DNA from: Clostridiales bacterium
GTDB taxonomy: Bacteria > Bacillota > Clostridia > Lachnospirales > WQUN01
Direction: 5' to 3'
DNA length: 33,585 bases
Assembly: GCA_031269465.1 (NCBI GenBank)
Contig: JAISZB010000340.1
Coordinates: forward strand, 1-33,585
Program-made: the position numbers and the translations under genes
Notes under the pieces: model-generated
Database searches by the model: none
What the model was told of the DNA's origin: nothing
Seen by the model: only the letters and a program-made list of their open reading frames with translations
In this document: in pieces, positions 24,214-32,503 of the stretch
Numbering within the stretch: position 1 is the first letter of the stretch
Layout: the number at the start of each line of letters is the position of its first letter

Positions 24214-25416
24214 TCAAAATGCGCACAAGACAAGCGAAGAGTGGTGCGATCTATTTACGGCGGCGGACTGCGCTACGCTCGTAGGGCAGATTTCCCCAGA
24301 GGCATAGAATCCTGCGATTGACATCCTTTCAGGCAGACGGCTGTTCAGAATCTCCCTTTCTATATTATTATTGCCCGTAATTACAAAATAGCGGCCCCCG
24401 CACGAGACGGCTAAGATCATTGAATACCTCGCTCCATGCGCTTCGTTCGCCTTGATTTTATCTGCCAGCCTTTCGATGCAATCCTGAGTGGAGGTGACTA
24501 TATTGTCCCGCTTGAGATGGCATATTGAGACCTCCGCTCCTTCCGGGACTCTGGCCGCCATGAAAATCGACCCTTTTTCCCGATCCAAATCAAAGATGTT
24601 GTGCACGACGGGAACTCCGTCGTCATCCTCCCCATTCATTATGATTTTGACCGGATTTGTGGCATAGGTAGTCATTATCTGGCCTGTTTGGTAATTTTCG
24701 TCCGTTCGCAGCCCGCAGTATTCCATGAAGTCCTTGAACGTCCTTCCTCCGACTCTGTTTATAAACCCGCTTTCGCTTTGGGTAATTAGGCCTTTCTTTT
24801 CGGAATACATAGTCTGGGCGTTTACGACTTCAAACACAGGCTCTATATGGCCTCCAAGAAGCACCAATATGCTCTGCTCCGGGCAGAGCTCCCCCTTATA
24901 GAGCATATTCATAGTTCCATCCAGCTGATTATCCGAAGCTATGCCTCCGAATATCGGAATCTCCCGAGAGACGGGAATCCCCCGAATCATATCGTCCATC
25001 ATTACATCAGGGTAAAGCGGAGCGAACAGAAACACGACCTTTGGATCGGCCACAAGGGACGATCTGGCTTTGAAATAGGCCGTTTCCATCTCTTGCTCGC
25101 AGTTCGAGAGCGTTAGCGGCGCCGTAAGCTGCAGAGCGTAGTCAGCATCGCAGACTACGGTGAGAACTGCGGAAGCCGAGTCATCTCTGATTTCGCTTAT
25201 AAGGGACACTGCGGTAAAGCCCGCTACCGGAAATCGCAACCTGCTTTGAAGCCTCCCGAAAAATTCGCTGATTTCCAGATTGGCGTCCACCATCAGAATT
25301 CCGAAGCATCGGCTAGCGCTGTCTTTGAGATCATAGACCTCAACGCCTTCCGCCAGCTCTTCAAGAACAACGTCCATATCTATCTGCTCTCTTGTTGTGA
25401 CAGTAAATGAATGCAT
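24214..25416 (-). CDS. FIST domain (FIST_N plus FIST_C) sensory protein
   Basis: 400 residues. The FIST sensory module is described as a ligand-binding domain found in signal transduction proteins, with small molecules such as amino acids proposed as ligands. FIST_N features: [34 protein letters not shown] and [16 protein letters not shown] features: [31 protein letters not shown] and [19 protein letters not shown] with SSLVLCAF at the end. There is no membrane segment and no output domain of its own, so it must act by contact with a partner; the coupled hybrid kinase is the obvious one. GGAGG lies six to seven bases before the ATG. The upstream gap is AT-rich, with a possible -10 (TATAAA at about 25473-25485). 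Confidence 0.95.
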   Translation of the reverse strand: MHSFTVTTREQIDMDVVLEELAEGVEVYDLKDSASRCFGILMVDANLEISEFFGRLQSRLRFPVAGFTAVSLISEIRDDSASAVLTVVCDADYALQLTAPLTLSNCEQEMETAYFKARSSLVADPKVVFLFAPLYPDVMMDDMIRGIPVSREIPIFGGIASDNQLDGTMNMLYKGELCPEQSILVLLGGHIEPVFEVVNAQTMYSEKKGLITQSESGFINRVGGRTFKDFMEYCGLRTDENYQTGQIMTTYATNPVKIIMNGEDDDGVPVVHNIFDLDREKGSIFMAARVPEGAEVSICHLKRDNIVTSTQDCIERLADKIKANEAHGARYSMILAVSCGGRYFVITGNNNIEREILNSRLPERMSIAGFYASGEICPTSVAQSAAVNRSHHSSLVLCAF

Positions 25417-25545
25417 TTATATCCTCCGTTCATACTGAAAGTAAAAAATGCTATGTTATTTATTGTACTCATTTTATAATAATAAAAATCTGAAAAATAT
25501 GAGGATCATATGACAATATATAGAAGGGAAAAAATATCTATGAAA

Positions 25546-25572
25546 TAAAAAAACCGGCTCTGAGAGAGCCGG
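25546..25572 (-). terminator. Intrinsic terminator of dnaD-dnaI
   Basis: CCGGCTC-TGAGA-GAGCCGG (25554-25572), perfect 7-bp GC-rich stem, followed on the minus strand by TTTTTTTATTT. It separates the dnaD-dnaI unit from the FIST gene. Confidence 0.9.
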
Positions 25573-25584
25573 GCAAATCCAGGG

Positions 25585-25612
25585 GATGAGCAGTCAAACG
25601 CGCTGTTTTGAA
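25585..25612. repeat. Possible arm remnant of the palindromic family
   Basis: GAGCAGTCAAACGCGCTGTT followed by TTGAAGC resembles TGCAGTCAAACGCGCCGATT then TTGGAGC from the reversed right side of copy 9. One arm only. Confidence 0.4.
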
Positions 25613-25618
25613 GCTTCA

Positions 25619-26620
25619 TTAGCACTTGCTGTATTTCTTCAAAAGCCTTATGTCCTTTCCAATAAACTTGAGCATGTTGAAGTTTCCATAGAATCGGCTC
25701 ACCAAGCGCTCAGAGTATATCTCATGAAAATCGCTGGGATTCAGATTCGAAGAGATGACGGTATTTCTTTGCAATTGAAGCCGGGTATTCAGAATGTCAA
25801 AAAGGATGGACTGAGTATTTAAGGTAGTAAATTCAGTCCCAAGATCATCTACGATAAGGACGTCGACATCCGAGAGTTCGGAAAAGAAATCTTCCTCGTC
25901 GTTCTGCTTGGCTCTATTGAACTTGATGTCGTCCAAAATCCTGAAAGTCCTCGGCGCCGATTCATATAGCACCGTTTTTCCCCTATCAAGCGCCTCCTTT
26001 GCTATGCAGTTGCACATAAACGTCTTTCCGAGGCCAGGCTCCCCGTACAGGAATAGATTTCTCGGCGGAAGCCCCGTCTCCATGCCTTTGACGAAATCAA
26101 AGGCGTGCTTCATATTGAGCCTCATCACTTCCCTGGGCACCGGGTCGCCCGGTTTATCAGCTTTATCAGAATAATAAAGCCAGTTGAAGTTTTGGAAGTT
26201 TTCCTCTTCTAGAATCTTTCCGAGCCGAGAATTTGCGTAGTTCTTATCAATCAGCCTCTGCTTGAGGCATCTGCACTTCTCGTTTTCAATATAGCCCGTG
26301 TCTTTGCATATAGGGCATACATAGATTGGATCCAGGTATTTTTCTCCGAAACGGCTGCTTCTCAAAATGCTTCGCTTTTCTTTTGCCTGCTCTCTGCTTT
26401 TGACTCTAAGCTCTTCAAGGAGTTGATCTTGATTGCTCGGGTTATTCAAGATCAGCCTGGAAATCTTTGTTCCGACCGTCGCCATTTCATTGTCAATTGC
26501 GCTTACGCGCGGAATTTCGCGATAGACCTTCGCCCTCCTGGCGTCCATCTCCCATTTGGAGTTCTGCCTATCCCTTTCGTATTCCCTCATCACTTCGTCA
26601 AAGCACGATTTTCTTCCCAT
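25619..26620 (-). CDS. dnaI: Helicase loader DnaI/DnaC-like AAA+ ATPase
   Basis: 333 residues. An N-terminal helical region is followed by a four-cysteine zinc knuckle (CPICKDTGYIENEKCRC, about 108-124) and an AAA+ domain with Walker A GEPGLGKTFMCN, Walker B VDVLIVDDLGTEF, sensor NTVISSNLNP and the arginine-finger region SERLVSRFYGN. In Firmicutes this protein loads the replicative helicase onto DNA together with DnaD and DnaB. The ATG follows the dnaD stop with one base between (TAATATG) and AAAGGA is inside the end of dnaD, so translation is coupled. Ends at a strong terminator. Confidence 0.93.
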   Translation of the reverse strand: MGRKSCFDEVMREYERDRQNSKWEMDARRAKVYREIPRVSAIDNEMATVGTKISRLILNNPSNQDQLLEELRVKSREQAKEKRSILRSSRFGEKYLDPIYVCPICKDTGYIENEKCRCLKQRLIDKNYANSRLGKILEEENFQNFNWLYYSDKADKPGDPVPREVMRLNMKHAFDFVKGMETGLPPRNLFLYGEPGLGKTFMCNCIAKEALDRGKTVLYESAPRTFRILDDIKFNRAKQNDEEDFFSELSDVDVLIVDDLGTEFTTLNTQSILFDILNTRLQLQRNTVISSNLNPSDFHEIYSERLVSRFYGNFNMLKFIGKDIRLLKKYSKC

Positions 26621-26621
26621 A

Positions 26622-27707
26622 TTATCCTTTCATTCCTTGTTTGAGGTACTCCATCTCCAGCCTTTCCAGCTCTGCGTAGTCATTGTTTCTCTGGGTAAAG
26701 TTAACGAAGCGGTTCTTTTTCGCATAGCCTCTTTTTTCTCCCTCGCTTTTCTTCTTGCTCGCCTGGCTTATTTTATGATCCTCCACGCTTTTTTCGACGG
26801 CTTCCATAGTGCGGATTCCAGCGTCTCTCCAGTTGGACAGAATGCCATTGATATACGCGAACGAAGGTGAATTCTTGCTCTCAATAGCCCTATCTATAGC
26901 GGCAAGTATTATCTCCTCAGGCATTTGGAACTCATCAATCCATCTGTCCATAATTCTGCGCTGGTGCTCAAGAGGATAGAAATCCAGGTTCAGCGCCTTC
27001 AGTATGACCCTGTACTTTCTTTTGTATGCCAGAAGGTATTCCGAAGCCGTTTCGGTCGAGTCAATTCCTTTATCCGCCCAGTCCACCGCTATCGACTCTA
27101 TGTAGCGAGGCTCCTGGCGGCCGCTGTCAGCGCAGTAGGATAAGAGGAATTCAATCACTTGAGTCGGAAGCCTCAGCCAGTCATATAGGCTGTAGATGAG
27201 GTTGAGATCTGTGTGGGTCAGGAGCTTTCCAAAAACTTTCTCGGCATGTTTGAAAAGCCCGCGTATCTCAGCGCTCTGCTCTTGATACATGGCAAGCTCC
27301 TCTGTCGAGTAATTCGGCTTCACGCTCAATCCCAGGGGCTGTCGCTTTTCCATCTTGGGCGGGCAGTCCAGCTTCGATAAGGATTCCTGCTTGGACGCCT
27401 GATTCTTTGCAGGTATATTCAAAAAGACTACTTCTGTCACTTTGCCGTTTTCCTCAATATGAACCAAGCCTTCCCTCTCCCAGTGCTTCCATGCGTTTAC
27501 CACATCGGACTCCAGTATGTTCATGGATTTGGCCAGCTCATCGGTAGATATCCGGCAAGCGCCCCCTTTGTTTACTCTCATGCCGTAAATGTATATCATC
27601 ACATAAACCGGAATCGCCTTCATCATATACCCGTCAATGAAAGCGTTGGGTATTAAAGTCTCGCTGCTTTCGTAACGCGTTGTCACGCTGATGCTGCCCA
27701 TGGTCAT
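26622..27707 (-). CDS. dnaD: DnaD-domain replication initiation protein
   Basis: 361 residues. The N-terminal winged-helix part (about 25-100: DGYMMKAIPVYVMIYIYGMR, with SMNILESDVVNAWKHWEREG) is followed by a linker and two DnaB_2/DnaD C-terminal repeats, the second with SPSFAYINGILSNWRDAGI, the hallmark W-x-x-x-G-I motif. It acts in primosome assembly, bridging DnaA-opened DNA and the helicase loader. GGGGGA precedes the ATG by five bases. It forms a coupled pair with dnaI. Three DnaA-box-like sites lie 200-315 bases upstream. Two repeats in one chain could also mark a DnaB-like protein, so the symbol is by family and context. Confidence 0.88.
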   Translation of the reverse strand: MTMGSISVTTRYESSETLIPNAFIDGYMMKAIPVYVMIYIYGMRVNKGGACRISTDELAKSMNILESDVVNAWKHWEREGLVHIEENGKVTEVVFLNIPAKNQASKQESLSKLDCPPKMEKRQPLGLSVKPNYSTEELAMYQEQSAEIRGLFKHAEKVFGKLLTHTDLNLIYSLYDWLRLPTQVIEFLLSYCADSGRQEPRYIESIAVDWADKGIDSTETASEYLLAYKRKYRVILKALNLDFYPLEHQRRIMDRWIDEFQMPEEIILAAIDRAIESKNSPSFAYINGILSNWRDAGIRTMEAVEKSVEDHKISQASKKKSEGEKRGYAKKNRFVNFTQRNNDYAELERLEMEYLKQGMKG

Positions 27708-27861
27708 CCCCCTGTCCCGCTTGCGCGCCGACGCGCTTCGCTCGTCGGCCTATCTCTGGCCGTTTGCAACTTCGATGCCGATTTTTTGACATCCGCTATT
27801 CGGCTTCAATCAAAGATTCCTTTGTTATAGTTTAAAGCATATCAGAAGTTTTGGACAGAGA

Positions 27862-27903
27862 AAAGTTACGCACAGGCTTGACTCCAAACCTGTGCGCAAC
27901 TTT
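27862..27903 (-). terminator. Probable terminator of murC
   Basis: GTTACGCACAGG (27865-27876) and CCTGTGCGCAAC (27889-27900) pair at 11 of 12 positions. On the minus strand the stem is followed by TTTTCTCTG. About 120 bases past the murC stop, which is somewhat far. Confidence 0.6.
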
Positions 27904-28022
27904 GTGGATAAAATTTGGGCAAGCTTCTGCAATTGGCGCAACTGCGGGCAAAAACGAGCCTGGCTTGAAGATTGCGATTTTCAGTTTGATGCAGCAAACT
28001 AAGCTGTGGATAATGTGCATAA
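27903..28022. promoter_or_regulatory. Cluster of DnaA-box-like sites
   Basis: TGTGGATAA at 27903-27911 and 28005-28013 are exact complements of the DnaA box TTATCCACA. TGTGCATAA at 28014-28022 has one mismatch and directly abuts the second. All are in the same orientation. They lie between murC and dnaD, upstream of the replication genes dnaD-dnaI. Confidence 0.7.
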
Positions 28023-28025
28023 CTT

Positions 28026-29375
28026 TTATGAAACGAGGTTTTCCCCTACTAAATAGACATCTCCAGCTCCCATAGTTATCAACAGATCCCTGGGGATACA
28101 ATTTTCCTTTAGATAGCTTTGGGCGTCTCCAAATGATGAAAAATAGATCGCATCTTTCCCCTTTTCTCTCAAGCGCTCCGTCAATTGGCTCGCATGGACG
28201 GCGCCGGCGTCCTTTTCTCTGGCGGCGTATATGTCCAGAACCAAGACTTTATCGGCATCGCCAAAGCTTTCAGAGAACTCTTCCATAAGCGCCAGGGTCC
28301 TAGTATAGGTGTGGGGCTGGAATACGCACCAGATTCTCCCGTGATCCATCTTTGACGCAGCCGCCAGCGTCGCCGCTATTTCAGCAGGGTGATGCGCGTA
28401 ATCGTCTACTACCATAACGCCGCTGAAGCTCCCCTTGATTTCAAAGCGCCGCTTTGCGCCGCCGAAGCGGGACAGTCCGGCTATTACAGCCTCTTCCGGC
28501 GCCCCTGAGGCAAGCGCAGCTCCAGCTGCCGCAAGGGAGTTTAGAATGTTATGGCTTCCTCTTACTTTCAGAGATACGGCTCCGATGTCTTTTCCGAAGG
28601 CGACTATTCTGAATGTCGGGCATCCCTGCTCATCATACGCCACATCCTTCGCCTGAATGTCTGAGTCTTGCGAGCCGTACGTGACAATTGAGCAAGACAG
28701 CCCATCGACTATTTTCTTCATAGACGGAATTTGGGAGCAAATCACAAGGGTTCCTTCATCTTTGACATTTCTGGCAAAGGATGCGAAGGAATCCTCTATC
28801 TGTTCAAGCGAGCTGAAATAGTCCAGATGATCCCTGTCTACATTTAAGATGACTGCTATCTTTGGATAGAACTTCAAGAAGCTGTCGCAGTACTCGCATG
28901 ACTCAACTACGAAATAACCGGATTTCCCCATGCGAAAGTTTCCGTTTATAGAATCCAAGTGCCCGCCCACAGATACTGTCGGATCCATTTGCGCGGCAAG
29001 AAGCACCTCCGTCACCATGGAAGTGGTGGACGTCTTTCCATGCGTCCCCGAAATGCATATAGGGCAGCTGAATTCTTCCATAAGCTTGCCTAAAAGCTCA
29101 GCCCGGTCCATAATGCCAAGCCTCAATGCCTTAGCTTTCGCAAGCTCCGGATTGTCGCTCTTAACGGCTGCAGTGTAGACGACCAGATCCAGCCCTGCAT
29201 GAATATTCTCGCTATTGTGGCCGATTGAAATATGAATTCCCAGATCCTCCAAGTGTCTCGTTGTATCCGACGCCTTCATGTCGGAGCCGGAAACCTTCAT
29301 TCCCTTGTTATGTAGAATCTCTGCGAGGCCGCTCATGCTGACCCCTCCAATGCCGATAAAATGAACGCAATTCAT
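28026..29375 (-). CDS. murC: UDP-N-acetylmuramate--L-alanine ligase MurC
   Basis: 449 residues, full length for the family. ATP-dependent addition of L-alanine to UDP-MurNAc, the first amino-acid step of peptidoglycan precursor synthesis, in the cytosol. The N-terminal Rossmann domain starts MNCVHFIGIGGVSMSGLAEI. The central ATPase domain has CISGTHGKTSTTSMV and NVDRDHLDYFSS. The C-terminal domain has VVDDYAHHPAEIAATL and CVFQPHTYTRTLAL. GGGGAAG precedes the ATG. It is monocistronic and, in contrast to many bacteria, is not in a dcw cluster; separate murC genes are common in Firmicutes. Confidence 0.97.
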   Translation of the reverse strand: MNCVHFIGIGGVSMSGLAEILHNKGMKVSGSDMKASDTTRHLEDLGIHISIGHNSENIHAGLDLVVYTAAVKSDNPELAKAKALRLGIMDRAELLGKLMEEFSCPICISGTHGKTSTTSMVTEVLLAAQMDPTVSVGGHLDSINGNFRMGKSGYFVVESCEYCDSFLKFYPKIAVILNVDRDHLDYFSSLEQIEDSFASFARNVKDEGTLVICSQIPSMKKIVDGLSCSIVTYGSQDSDIQAKDVAYDEQGCPTFRIVAFGKDIGAVSLKVRGSHNILNSLAAAGAALASGAPEEAVIAGLSRFGGAKRRFEIKGSFSGVMVVDDYAHHPAEIAATLAAASKMDHGRIWCVFQPHTYTRTLALMEEFSESFGDADKVLVLDIYAAREKDAGAVHASQLTERLREKGKDAIYFSSFGDAQSYLKENCIPRDLLITMGAGDVYLVGENLVS

Positions 29376-30895
29376 TAACTGGCTTCCCCATTTCTAAAAT
29401 ATAATTCTTAAAAAGAAACAATTATTCGCTAGGCTTTAATCGCCATTATGCCTGGATGGCGCCGCCTGCCAGCTTCAAAGGCGAAGAGCTTATGCCTTCA
29501 GCTTAAGTTCTCTCGACCCGCCTTGCGGCTTCGTATCGCGAAGCCTCTGCCAAGATTGCAGGGGATCTTATTTGGACAGAGCGGAGGCACTCATTTTTAG
29601 CCATTTACCCTGTACACATAATTTACTCCATAAAATAGATTTATGCAACTGCAAATCATTTGTGACAGTCCTTAGAATATATTAGCGACGCGGCAAAGAG
29701 GGGCTCAATGCTCTGGCTTGGCCGCAATATCAGGGCTTTTCTCCTGAATCCTCAGCTATAGGAAGATTTTAAAGAAATGGGCCTTAAGAGGCGCCCTGCG
29801 CCTCACCTAAAGTATAGACTCGTTGCAAGCTTTTAAACATCTGCGGTTGATTATCCACTTTGGCGCCAGTGCAGAGACAGTTATGAGAAATGGATATATT
29901 TATAGATGCATAAGCGCACCGATATAGAGATGCAAAGGAAAAACTCCTAATTTGATCTTTGTATCTATTCAAGCTGAATTTTTTGATCCTGCAAGTTGCA
30001 AGCTGCTTGCCGGCCGACCTGGGCGAGGGCGCACCCTGTACTTTTCCGAACAGGGGTTCCACCCGCTAAAGTGTGCGGCCTTGCGGGGTCGCTCTACACG
30101 TTTATTCTCTAATGGCTCAATACGGACTCACCACCTTTGATCCCGCGTCATGGCCAATTCATCAGCAAGCAATGCTCATGAGGGTTATAGGCGCAACGTC
30201 CCTTGAAGATCTCCGCGCATTCCAGATATGGCTGAGGATCATGGAATTCTCCGAATGCCGGGGGTGTGAAGCTGTTTAAGCTCAAGTTTTCAACTTCTCA
30301 GAGAAATCGCTTTTTGAAATAGGATCAGGAAGTAGGGTTGCTTAAAGCGACATCGTAGAAATCAATAGGATTCTACAAATCTCGGAAACCGCAGGCGAGC
30401 CGGCGCGACCGCTCGCCGAATTCTGCGGTTGTTCTATTTTCATCATTCTTCTTGGCAGCGGCCGCAAGAGCATCCCCGGCTTTCGACTGCACTATGACAG
30501 GTACATTCCTTAAGCATTCAGACGCTAATGAGTTGGCGCAAGATACGCGTTGCGTACATATCAGAGCATTTGCTGTGTGCGTAAGTCCGGCCAGGCTGCC
30601 GGCTACGGCTGAAGTTCATCATACTGCAGAGAATGACGCCAAGGATGAAGGTGAGCACGGTATCCGACAGGCAACAGGCGTCATTAGTTTTCGATGTCGC
30701 TGCAGACATCGTGAGATTCAATCCCCTGTCAGAGAATATATAAATCCTGAGAGTGTCAGGGCATCTGCAGTACACCAAGCGCAACTTATTTTATCAGGTT
30801 CTGCCAACTGAATCGCATTCAAAGTACAGCTTTAACATCCATAGGGTTATGAGCTTCCATATGCTTGCCAGCAGTAAGCTGTATGAAGTGATGAC
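29376..30895. other. Gene-poor stretch, no supported gene
   Basis: About 1.5 kb between murC and a string of pseudogenes. Open frames here are short, lack ribosome sites and match no family I know. Frames around 30450-30800 keep low stop density on both strands, which fits decayed coding DNA, but I could not identify its origin. Confidence 0.45.
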
Positions 30896-31050
30896 TCAGA
30901 GGACTGGCGACATCAGAACCAGAGCATTGCCTATTTTGCGGAACCCGGTATTGCGACCTTCTGTCAAATGCATTTCTTTCCAAAACTCTCCAATCCGGCG
31001 ATTCAGGTATCTGCGGCTGTAAGCACGGAATTCTTTTAACCCGCACTCGG
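30896..31050 (-). pseudogene. Remnant of an AlbA/ATPase-type transcriptional regulator
   Basis: On the minus strand about 31020-30925 gives RRYLNRRIGEFWKEMHLTEG then RNTGFRKIGNAL. This matches the conserved C-terminal signature N-R-R-I-x-x-F-x-K-x-x-x-x-x-E-G-R-x-T-G of AlbA_2/HATPase_c_4 (RecG-like) putative DNA-binding proteins. A stop follows at 30896 and no N-terminal part is found, so only a scrap remains. Confidence 0.5.
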
Positions 31051-31128
31051 ATAAACATCGCAGCCAATATTCAAGATGAGATTATACGTTTATTGCGGAA
31101 CAATCAGTCATGCCTGCCTATCTCGATT

Positions 31129-31320
31129 ATTTATACAGAGGACAAAATACTTTCGTCAAAAACCGACTATCCCATCTGTTGCGGAATTGACGGCCGCAAA
31201 ACATTTGCTGTCGCCTGTATTGCTTCAACAACGAAGTAGACATTACAACTAACAAGAACCATCGTTTCTTTACCTTTATCAACGGACTTAAAACGAGCAT
31301 GAGAAAGCAAGGACGTGCAG
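31129..31320 (+). pseudogene. IS110-family transposase N-terminal remnant
   Basis: Frame 1 gives YPICCGIDGRKTFAVACIAS, then stops after TTK. The next frame continues NNEVDITTNKNHRFFTFING then LK. Together they resemble the start of IS110-type DEDD transposases (CCGIDV.KTFVVACIA ... HRFSTFTNGLK), with the first catalytic aspartate in GID. Broken by a frameshift and lacking the rest of the gene. Confidence 0.6.
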
Positions 31321-31353
31321 GCCCCCAAAATTACGCTGTTTTAAACGAACACA

Positions 31354-32024
31354 TCAGGGTGTGAATTCAGCATCGTTGTCGGAGCAACAGTTGATATTTT
31401 GCATGCCATTTACGGCTACCGACACCGCAGCAATGTCTCCCAAGCTTTCCTGTAATTCAGAGGGGAGTATTTTGCACACTTCCATGCTTAGTTTAAGGGA
31501 TTCTCTTTGCAGCACTTCAAACATTGCCGATTCCATCAATTCCCTATCTCTTGCAAAAATACTGCCTATGACTATTACCTCGGGATTTAATATATCGACA
31601 AGCATTGCTAAACCCTTTTCCAGATTTTCTCACACTTCCCGGTAAATCCGGGCAGCTCTCAAATCACCTTGCTTTCCTTCGCCGCAACATCCTTCGCACT
31701 TCCGAAGCCATACTGAGCGATGCCGCCGCCGCTGCAAAACCCCTCAAAGGAACCCGCTTTCCCGTATCCCGCAAACCCATCCTCGGCAATTCTCACATGA
31801 CCTACCTCTCCTGCCATATCGTTGGTTCCGCTGTATAATCTGCCGTCTAAAATCAGCCCCGCGCCCATACCTGTGCCGAAGGTTAGGAAAATCATGTTTT
31901 TGCAGCCTTTTCCTGCTCCGAATTTCCATTCCGCCAGCGCGCAGGCGTTTGAGACATTTTGCAGAAAGTCCTGACTATTAAACTTATTTTGCAGCATAGC
32001 GGCGATATGTATTTCATCCCACCT
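31354..32024 (-). pseudogene. ROK family sugar kinase/repressor, N-terminally truncated and frameshifted
   Basis: Minus-strand pieces in order: WDEIHIAAML, then NACALAEWKFGAGKG and NMIFLTFGTGMGAGLILDGR (ATP/sugar-binding Gly-rich loop), GEVGHVRIAEDG, and SFEGFCSGGGIAQYG, up to a stop at 31659. The reading resumes in another frame with ENLEKGLAMLVDILNPEVIV, then IGSIFARDRELMESA, after an in-frame TGA. The usual ROK cysteine zinc motif is replaced by the GKAGSFEGFCSG variant. The first 100 or so residues, with the first phosphate loop, are missing. Intact ROK proteins phosphorylate glucose, N-acetylglucosamine or fructose, or repress sugar operons. Confidence 0.85.
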
Positions 32025-32033
32025 CGAAAAGAC

Positions 32034-32153
32034 GCGGTTGAGGGAAAAGCAGCGCTTACGATTACCCCAAAGCAGGCGTTGCGAGTGATGAAGGTTATGG
32101 AAGCGGCATTTTTCTCACATGAAACAAAAAATTCTGTTAGCGTTTGTATTTAA
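32034..32153 (+). pseudogene. C-terminal fragment of a Gfo/Idh/MocA oxidoreductase
   Basis: VEGKAALTITPKQALRVMKV followed by MEAAFFSHETKNSVSV resembles the very end of Gfo/Idh/MocA dehydrogenases, where P-V-T-P-E-Q-A-L-R-x-x-x-V-I-E-A-A is typical. The remaining 300 residues are absent: the DNA upstream belongs to the ROK fragment on the other strand, so a rearrangement joined them near 32030. A GGGGGTG ribosome site and the GH3 start follow closely, suggesting these were neighbours in one operon. Confidence 0.5.
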
Positions 32154-32190
32154 TCATATGTAAAAAATTTATGCTAATGGGGGTGTAACG

Positions 32191-32385
32191 ATGGAATACA
32201 AAGCATATTTGGATAAAAAGCTTACGTTTGATGATAGGGCGCGGGATTTGGAGTCACGAATGACCTTGGAGGAGAAGGCAAGCCAAACAACAATATTTTC
32301 CGTGATCCTCGTTTGGGAAGAGGACGCGAAACCTATGGGGAAGATCCTTATTTAGCCGCAGAAATGGGGAAGGCGATGCGGCGGC
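32191..32385 (+). pseudogene. Glycoside hydrolase family 3 remnant with internal deletion
   Basis: The ATG at 32191, behind GGGGGTG, gives MEYKAYLDKKLTFDDRARDL and SRMTLEEKASQ, the standard GH3 start. After about 32280 a shifted frame reads PNNNIFRDPRLGRGRETYGE then DPYLAAEMG, the strongly conserved GH3 stretch normally about 100 residues further on. A deletion and frameshift joined the two, and the remaining 500 or more residues are gone. Intact enzymes cleave beta-glucosides or xylosides. Confidence 0.85.
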
Positions 32386-32503
32386 AACCTCGATGGAGAG
32401 GTTCGAGCATTACGAGCGCGCGAAAAAGGCGTGCACGGTGGTTGCCACCGGCGAAACGGCGATATATGCCAACATAATATTGAAAAGAGATATGATAATT
32501 TAA
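32378..32503 (+). pseudogene. C-terminal fragment of FucU/RbsD-type sugar mutarotase
   Basis: AAATSMERFEHYERAKKACT then VVATGETAIYANIILKRDMI matches the C-terminal end of the FucU/RbsD family (R-F-x-F-Y-E-R-A-K-K-A ... V-x-T-G-E-x-x-x-Y-x-N-I-I-L-K). It joins directly to the GH3 fragment in another frame, so about 100 residues are missing. Its stop overlaps the ATG of the aldo/keto reductase remnant (TAATG), preserving the old operon junction. Confidence 0.65.

Noticed and set aside
27708..28025. Chromosomal replication origin
   Set aside because: Only three DnaA-box-like sites, no dnaA or dnaN gene and no clear AT-rich unwinding region; regulatory sites are the simpler reading.
29784..30895. 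Several 60-120 residue frames on both strands
   Set aside because: No start signals, no motif recognised, and overlapping frames on both strands; probably decayed or non-coding DNA.
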